Shown piece by piece: positions 13,743-18,284 of a DNA stretch of 18,284 nucleotides (its first letter is position 1; each line of letters opens with the position of its first letter). The stretch comes from an uncultured Eubacteriales bacterium (GTDB lineage: Bacteria; Bacillota; Clostridia; Oscillospirales; Oscillospiraceae). Made by a program: the position numbers and the translations under genes. The stretch is taken from NCBI GenBank assembly GCA_900549495.1, contig UROL01000015.1, forward strand, positions 1 through 18,284. Direction: 5' to 3'. The notes under the pieces are model-generated. The model made no database searches. It was not told the origin of the DNA and saw only the letters and a program-made list of their open reading frames with translations.

Positions 13743-15609
13743 TATTCAAGCCTCCTTTCTCTGGTTTTGGTAAGGTATGCAGCCCTGTTCCCTTGGGAAT
13801 AAGACCGAACTGCTTCATCTGGTTCAAAGATTCCTGCCAAGTGCTATGCTTAAAATTCGCCTTGTTTTCCGTCCAATTTGTAACCACATCCTGAATAATT
13901 TGATCATCGGATGGGGTAACGCCATCCAGTAAAAAGTCATTCCAGGCAGCATACAGGGTGGCAATACGCTCTATTTGCTTTGTACTTAAATTTTTCAGCT
14001 GCTTAAACAGTTCGCTAATTTCCTTCTTCTTTTCATCAAAAGGATTGGGATAATTTTGTTCAAATTCCTGCCACTTTTTTCCAGAAACAAGTAAGCAATT
14101 TTTATCCTGTGATTTTTCGTTAAACCACTGATTTTTGACCAATTCACGAATATATTCATTCAAATGTACATCATATGGCCCATGTTCGTAACGGTAATAC
14201 TGGATATTCTGGTTCATCCCCAAATGTGTATTACAAAGGTACAGTAGCTTTTGAAGCTGCGTTCTGCCGTGCTGACTATTACCAATCCGTTTGACAATTC
14301 CACCTAATAAAATAACCTGTGGGTCTACGGTGACAACAGATGCCAAATTTATTGTTGGGACTTCCTTTTTGCCTGTGACGTATTCGTAAATGAGGGACTT
14401 TTTGTATGCAAATAGAAGATTTATTTGCTCTTGTTTATCGGAGATTGTCGTATCGATTTTGGAACATTTTTCTTCAAGGTATTCTGCGATTGCTTTTTGC
14501 TCCGCTAGTGGCGGTTCGTAAAGTGGAACCTTGGAAAAATTAGAGAAACGTAAATCCTGCCCATCTCTGATAAAATTGGCAGTACCTTGCAGTGCATTGA
14601 TATATACAGAAGATTTGAAAAGCCATTTATAGAATTGCGGTACAATTGGTCTACTTGCCTTTAAAACAACATAGTGCCATGTTATGCAACCTGTAACCTC
14701 GCTCATTTCCAGTCCACCTTGGAAACTGCGTAAGCTAATTATAAAATCGTTTGGTTCAACGTGTTTCCAGTTATCAACTCCTTGATTTGCAAGAACAATT
14801 TTTACATTTTCACGTTCCATATATTCTGATTGGCTTATAATACCGTATTTTTGACTTGAGGTTAGCTGCAAATCCCCGCTCATTCTCCTCAAATCCGAAT
14901 TATGAAACAGAAATTTAGATGGAATAATATGCCACGTTGAAGGTATCTTCGTTACCCATGAAAGTCCGCTATCCTTCATTTCAGCATTAGGGTCAAGACC
15001 TTTGGTAACAGCTTCCGTAATAACAGATTTCTTATACTGCTCCAATACGTCAATTTCAGATTGAATATCGGCGATTAGTGCATCAATTTCGGCACATTTG
15101 GAATCTAGGAAATTGGCAATACGTGTCTGAATTTGTAATGATGTCAGTGGGAGCTTTATATTTAATAAATCCGATACACTTAAATTGCTACGAACCCCAT
15201 TATCACCAAGAGCATTAAATATTTGCCTATGCCATAACATCAAGTAATAGTATTCTGCAAATTGTGGGTTAATATCAGCCTTGGGGTGTAATACAATATA
15301 CGCTGGTGACACAAGCCCTGTATTGTGTGCTAGACCAACTCGGCTTGTTGAAGTGTTTTGCAAATCAATGAGTTTGAACACTAATTCGTTAATGCTTAGA
15401 AGTTGATACGTATCAAAATCCTTTGGCTGTAGTCCGTCTGAGTCTTCCTTTGAACGGAGTACTACGCCCTTGAGCGTTAATGCCAATCGATCAAAATTAA
15501 CAGAGTGTATCCCAGGAATTGTTTTTTTGTTAGAGAAATGGTGTTTCCCGTATACAACATCCCAATCAGCAGGAATTTCACCTATCCATTCAATCCCGCT
15601 ATCTTTCAT
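13735..15609 (-). CDS. hsdS: Type I restriction specificity subunit S with C-terminal Panacea/DUF4065-like domain
   Basis: HsdS sets the recognition sequence for the methylase and the nuclease. The protein has 624 residues, far longer than the usual 400-450. TRD1 follows MKDSGIEWIGEIPADW at the start and ends at a coiled-coil spacer (about 165-205, FLDSKCAEIDALIADI). TRD2 follows MKDSGLSWVTKIPSTW (about 211-226) and ends at a second spacer (about 365-415, YLEEKCSKIDTTISDK). From about residue 430 there is an extra domain with GRTQLQKLLYLCNTHLG and YYRYEHGPYDVHLNEYIREL, which match the LxKLLY...HGP pattern of SocA/Panacea domains, then a ~90-residue helical tail. ATG 15609 overlaps the hsdM stop as ATGA; a GTG at 15618 with AAGGTGG upstream is an alternative start. 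Confidence 0.93.
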   Translation of the reverse strand: MKDSGIEWIGEIPADWDVVYGKHHFSNKKTIPGIHSVNFDRLALTLKGVVLRSKEDSDGLQPKDFDTYQLLSINELVFKLIDLQNTSTSRVGLAHNTGLVSPAYIVLHPKADINPQFAEYYYLMLWHRQIFNALGDNGVRSNLSVSDLLNIKLPLTSLQIQTRIANFLDSKCAEIDALIADIQSEIDVLEQYKKSVITEAVTKGLDPNAEMKDSGLSWVTKIPSTWHIIPSKFLFHNSDLRRMSGDLQLTSSQKYGIISQSEYMERENVKIVLANQGVDNWKHVEPNDFIISLRSFQGGLEMSEVTGCITWHYVVLKASRPIVPQFYKWLFKSSVYINALQGTANFIRDGQDLRFSNFSKVPLYEPPLAEQKAIAEYLEEKCSKIDTTISDKQEQINLLFAYKKSLIYEYVTGKKEVPTINLASVVTVDPQVILLGGIVKRIGNSQHGRTQLQKLLYLCNTHLGMNQNIQYYRYEHGPYDVHLNEYIRELVKNQWFNEKSQDKNCLLVSGKKWQEFEQNYPNPFDEKKKEISELFKQLKNLSTKQIERIATLYAAWNDFLLDGVTPSDDQIIQDVVTNWTENKANFKHSTWQESLNQMKQFGLIPKGTGLHTLPKPEKGGLNNE

Positions 15610-17726
15610 TTCACGCACAGCAATTCACCACCTTGCTGAAATAATTTCGCCATCCGCTGGGAAACGGACTGCTCCAGTGCTAGAAGCTGTTTTTCCAATT
15701 CTTCACTGGGGGTAGGCTGCTGGTACTTATAGAAGTAGCGGGTGAAAGGAATTTCGGCTCCTGTACGGATAACGGGAACTTTTTTGGTTAAATCCTCTTC
15801 CCAGAACCACTTGGCATCTGGCACATGAGGCAGAACCTCCCGCTGCATATAGTCTTCAATGGATTCCTCGTATTTGACAATTTCGGAATCCTTGGTGTCC
15901 TTGTCGTACAGAATATTTCCTTTCTTATCCCGCTGAATTTCTGCCTCCTTATCCATAACGGAAAGTCCATTCATAATGCGGTCAAAGAGTTTTTTATCAA
16001 CTTCCAAGCCATCTAATGCAGAATGCAGGATGGGAGTAAAGGCAGCGGGAGACAGCCACTTTTTATCAGAAATGGCAGCGTTCAAAGCGGAAAGAATTGC
16101 TTCATATTTCGGTTTGTTCTTGTAAAAAGAATCCAATTTTTTCTGATCTTTTGGGGTAATGGTTGTTCCTAAATCTTCCAAGGCTGCTATGGATGCTTCA
16201 TCGTACAGCGGTTTCAAAGCATCCGAAAGAAGCATATTCTGGATGCTTGCCTGGGTAATGGAATAGCTGCGCTGCAATGGCTGCATGACCGCATATTCCC
16301 GATACTTGAACTCATTATTGGAATAGATTTTGCACAGATCGTTTTCCTGGAAATCGGAATATAGCTTTGTAATTTTGGCTCTGTCTTCAGGGGAAAACTC
16401 ATTTTTCTTGTTGCCGAGAGGCTTTCTTAGCTTATGGTAAATAGACGAAGCATCAATCAGCTGAATTTTTCCCTTTCGCTCAGGCCGTTTATTCTTTGAC
16501 AGAATCCAAATATAAGTAGAAATACCTGTGTTGTAGAACAAATCTGTTGGCATTTGAATGATTGCTTCAATTAAATCATTATCCAGGAGCCAACGGCGGA
16601 TCTGAGATTCCCCAGAAGCCGTACCGCCTGTAAACAATGGAGAACCATTTTCAATAATGGCAGCTCTGCCTAGGTGTTCGTCCATCTTATCAATGGCAGA
16701 CTGCAAGAACAACAACTGAGAATCACCACCAGATGGAAGTCCTGCACCCCATCTACCAGCTTTCCCATTGGCATATTCCTTACGGACTTCATCTTCCTGG
16801 CCTTGCTTGGCATCTTTTCCCGCCCACGGAGTTCCAAAAGGCGGGTTTTCCAGAACAAAACGCATGGAAATATCCTTAAAACAGTCTTCTTTCAAGCTGT
16901 CTGCATGGAGAAAATGGTCTGCATTTTGACCTTTAATCAGCATTTCAGCCAAACCGACAGCATAGGACGGCCCCATCAGCTCTTGGCCGAACAGGCGCAC
17001 ATCTGCGGTAGGATTGTAATGCTTGATATAGGAATAAGCCGTGGAAAGCATACCACCAGTACCACAGGCTTGGTCTGCAATGGTGATAATTTTCCCATCA
17101 TCGAAAATGTCATCACAGCCTTCTGCAATCAGCAGGGAGACACAGACCTTAATAATGTCACGGCCTGTATAATACTGACCTGCATCCACATTCTGGAAGA
17201 AGCGTCCAATCAGGTTTTCAAAAATGTACCCCATTTTAATAGAATCATAGGTCTTGGGGGACAAATCCAAATCAGAAAATGCTTCTACTACGGAATACAG
17301 GCAGCCGTCCTTATCCATTTTATTGATATGCTGCTCCATCTCCAATTCCTTTAGAATATCCTGCACATTGGAGGAAAAACCAGCAATATAGGACTTGAAA
17401 TTAGCGGCAATGTGATCCTGGTCGTTGCAAAGCTCTTTTAAGGTGTACTTGCTGAAATTATAGAACTGAAAGCCAGAAATCTTGCACATTGCCTTATAGG
17501 GGTAGGATGGCATGGCTTCATGCTGTTTGACAACTGCTTCTTTTGTATCAGCCAAAGCACACTCAAAACGGCGAATAATGGTCATGGGAATAATTACATC
17601 ACCATATTTATCAGGCATATAAGAGCCACGCAATTTGTTGGCGATGCTCCAAATAAAGTTTGCATCTTGGGTAATATCAACTGGGTTGTCGTCCCAGAAA
17701 ACATCGACTTGATTTTTCATATACAT
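15606..17726 (-). CDS. hsdM: Type I restriction-modification DNA methyltransferase subunit M
   Basis: HsdM transfers a methyl group from S-adenosylmethionine to N6 of adenine at the site chosen by HsdS. About 706 residues: an N-terminal HsdM helical domain (WSIANKLRGSYMPDKYGDVI), the region QYYTGRDIIKVCVSLLI before the catalytic core, SAM-binding motif I ADQACGTGGML (about 217-227), FGQELMG (motif II region), and catalytic motif IV NPPF (294-297). The C-terminal part has QMPTDLFYNTGISTYIWIL and a long tail. All are intact. The start is either ATG 17726 (MYMKNQVDVFW, AAGGA 4 bases upstream) or ATG 17720; the upstream ATG 17747 lacks a ribosome binding site. It follows the PC4-like gene with a 90-base gap holding a hairpin. 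Confidence 0.96.
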   Translation of the reverse strand: MYMKNQVDVFWDDNPVDITQDANFIWSIANKLRGSYMPDKYGDVIIPMTIIRRFECALADTKEAVVKQHEAMPSYPYKAMCKISGFQFYNFSKYTLKELCNDQDHIAANFKSYIAGFSSNVQDILKELEMEQHINKMDKDGCLYSVVEAFSDLDLSPKTYDSIKMGYIFENLIGRFFQNVDAGQYYTGRDIIKVCVSLLIAEGCDDIFDDGKIITIADQACGTGGMLSTAYSYIKHYNPTADVRLFGQELMGPSYAVGLAEMLIKGQNADHFLHADSLKEDCFKDISMRFVLENPPFGTPWAGKDAKQGQEDEVRKEYANGKAGRWGAGLPSGGDSQLLFLQSAIDKMDEHLGRAAIIENGSPLFTGGTASGESQIRRWLLDNDLIEAIIQMPTDLFYNTGISTYIWILSKNKRPERKGKIQLIDASSIYHKLRKPLGNKKNEFSPEDRAKITKLYSDFQENDLCKIYSNNEFKYREYAVMQPLQRSYSITQASIQNMLLSDALKPLYDEASIAALEDLGTTITPKDQKKLDSFYKNKPKYEAILSALNAAISDKKWLSPAAFTPILHSALDGLEVDKKLFDRIMNGLSVMDKEAEIQRDKKGNILYDKDTKDSEIVKYEESIEDYMQREVLPHVPDAKWFWEEDLTKKVPVIRTGAEIPFTRYFYKYQQPTPSEELEKQLLALEQSVSQRMAKLFQQGGELLCVK

Positions 17727-17789
17727 TCTTTCCTTTCTTTCCTGCATTACAAAGCATTAAAAAGCATTACAAATCAGCTTCTTAAATAT

Positions 17790-17808
17790 GGGGAGAAGAA
17801 ATCTCCCC
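17790..17808 (-). repeat. Intercistronic hairpin between the PC4-like gene and hsdM
   Basis: GGGGAGA (17790-17796) and TCTCCCC (17802-17808) form a perfect 7-base stem with a 5-base loop, just after the PC4 stop codon. On the minus strand it is followed by ATATTTAAG instead of a T-run, so it would be a leaky terminator or an mRNA processing or stability element. The sequence GCATTACAAA is also repeated at about 17744 and 17764 between the hairpin and hsdM. Confidence 0.6.
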
Positions 17809-17815
17809 AAAACAA

Positions 17816-18034
17816 TTATTCAATGGTTTCCAATACCTTTTTAAGCTCTAAAAGTTCGTCTTTTGTTAGGGTGATACCCTTACCCATTTTATCATGATCG
17901 GGATTCCATTCCCGAAGATCATACTTAGGTTCTCTTCCATTCCAGGAAACCAGGTTTAATTCCTTTGTCCAACCTTTTTCACTTTCGGAAATTGTACCGA
18001 TGTGAGCGGTAATTTCATATTTAATATCAGCCAT
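17816..18034 (-). CDS. PC4/YdbC-family single-stranded-DNA-binding protein
   Basis: This 72-residue protein matches the bacterial PC4-like YdbC family (Lactococcus YdbC type): an N-terminal strand ADIKYEITAHIGTISES, then GWTKELNLVSWNGREPKYDLREW with the aromatic and basic residues expected for ssDNA contact, and a C-terminal helix LTKDELLELKKVLETI. Family members dimerise and bind single-stranded DNA; the biological role in bacteria is poorly known. GGAAGGAG lies 7 bases before ATG 18034. It is the first gene of the restriction operon, behind a palindromic leader, so it may control that operon or protect ssDNA during entry of the element; both are inference. Confidence 0.85.
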   Translation of the reverse strand: MADIKYEITAHIGTISESEKGWTKELNLVSWNGREPKYDLREWNPDHDKMGKGITLTKDELLELKKVLETIE

Positions 18035-18050
18035 AGAAAAGCTCCTTCCA

Positions 18051-18086
18051 TGTATGTATAGTTGCTTCTATACATACAGGAGTATA
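18051..18086 (-). promoter_or_regulatory. Promoter region and 11-base palindrome heading the restriction operon
   Basis: A perfect dyad TGTATGTATAG-TTGCTT-CTATACATACA (18051-18078) lies between TATACT (18081-18086, minus strand, a good -10 box) and the ribosome binding site of the PC4-like gene. Transcription would start inside the dyad. The -35 box is weak. The symmetry suggests an operator covering the start site; the same sequence would fold as a hairpin in the mRNA leader. Confidence 0.7.
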
Positions 18087-18110
18087 TCAAAAAAAGACAA
18101 AAATTTCTAC

Positions 18111-18146
18111 AAAAAAATGAAAAAAGCTGGAATTTTTCATCCAGCT
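18111..18146 (-). terminator. Rho-independent terminator of an unseen gene to the right
   Basis: On the minus strand AGCTGGA-N8-TCCAGCT is followed by TTTTTCATTTTTTT. It would end a transcript coming from beyond 18146, so a minus-strand gene probably lies just past the contig end. The interval 18147-18237 shows nothing else I can identify. Confidence 0.8.
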
Positions 18147-18237
18147 CCTTTCATTTGAAATCAAAAAATACTTTTAAAGAAATTTATGATTCTTTGTGTT
18201 TTTAATGAAGACGAACAAAATAGTCACAGTTATATAC

Positions 18238-18284
18238 CTGTCTCTTATACACATCTCCGAGCCCACGAGACCGAGGCTGATCTC
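18238..18284 (+). other. Illumina Nextera adapter sequence (assembly artefact)
   Basis: 18238-18256 is the 19-base Tn5 mosaic end CTGTCTCTTATACACATCT. 18257-18271 is CCGAGCCCACGAGAC, the Nextera read-2 adapter. 18272-18279 is CGAGGCTG, an 8-base i7 index (N710 as I recall), and 18280-18284 is ATCTC, the start of the P7 sequence. The order is exactly that of adapter read-through, so this is not part of the genome. Confidence 0.98.

Larger units (their letters stand above)
5989..18237. mobile_element. Integrative genomic island (left end in 5989-6100, right end beyond the window)
   Basis: A Tn916-type integrase and excisionase lie next to candidate arm-type binding sites. They are followed by an AAA+ ATPase, a possible replication initiator with repeats, and a complete type I restriction operon. 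Codon use and base composition become visibly more AT-rich than in the 487-5988 block. No relaxase, coupling protein, conjugation or phage structural gene is present, so the class of element is open. The attachment core cannot be fixed because only one end is present; the restriction operon is included by continuity, not proof. Confidence 0.65.

Noticed and set aside
13735..15609. Phase-variable hsdS inversion driven by the tyrosine recombinase
   Set aside because: There is only one hsdS, no silent partial copy and no long inverted repeats within it. The recombinase is Tn916-integrase-like and lies 6 kb away beside xis.

Overview
The window looks like the end of a short-read contig from a Gram-positive, gut-type Clostridia bacterium (Oscillospiraceae/Lachnospiraceae-like). 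Evidence: a clostridial-type pyruvate,phosphate dikinase, DUF2284 and low-molecular-weight tyrosine phosphatase genes, strong AGGAGG-type ribosome binding sites, a perfect TTGACA-17-TATAAT sigma-A promoter, and a Tn916-type integrase/excisionase pair. The last 47 bases are not biological: they are Nextera transposase/P7 adapter read-through.

Layout. (1) 1-420: the 5' part of an IS3-family insertion sequence (orfA, minus strand) cut by the contig edge, with a hairpin made from its terminal repeat. (2) 487-5988: a GC-rich chromosomal block, all on the minus strand: ppdK, a seven-helix membrane protein, a TetR regulator, and a two-gene unit of LMW-PTP and DUF2284. The TetR promoter and the membrane-protein promoter carry the same dyad, TGAAC-N3-GTTCA, so this looks like a small autoregulated regulon. 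(3) From somewhere in 5989-6100 onward the base composition drops and a mobile island begins. It has candidate integrase arm sites (four AGTGGTA heptamers), a tyrosine integrase with a TTG start, an excisionase, a divergently transcribed ClpX-like AAA+ ATPase with a clear promoter and terminator, and an unrecognised 309-codon protein that may be a replication initiator. That gene is followed by a 400-base structured non-coding stretch with four iteron-like repeats, three of them spaced exactly 35 bases apart. (4) 10607-18034: a complete type I restriction-modification operon on the minus strand, in the order PC4/YdbC-like ssDNA-binding protein, hsdM, hsdS, hsdR, ribbon-helix-helix protein. The genes overlap by 4-8 bases except at the PC4-hsdM junction, which has a hairpin. 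HsdS carries an extra C-terminal domain that reads like an SocA/Panacea (DUF4065) domain.

How it works together. Integrase and excisionase move the island. The rep-like gene and its repeats may give it an excised, replicating phase. The restriction operon would be the cargo that protects host and element. No relaxase, conjugation gene or phage structural gene is visible, and the right end of the island lies beyond the window, so it cannot be classed as ICE, IME or satellite from this sequence. The features most worth checking are the HsdS-Panacea fusion, the candidate origin downstream of the rep-like gene, the paired TetR operators, and the adapter at the contig end.
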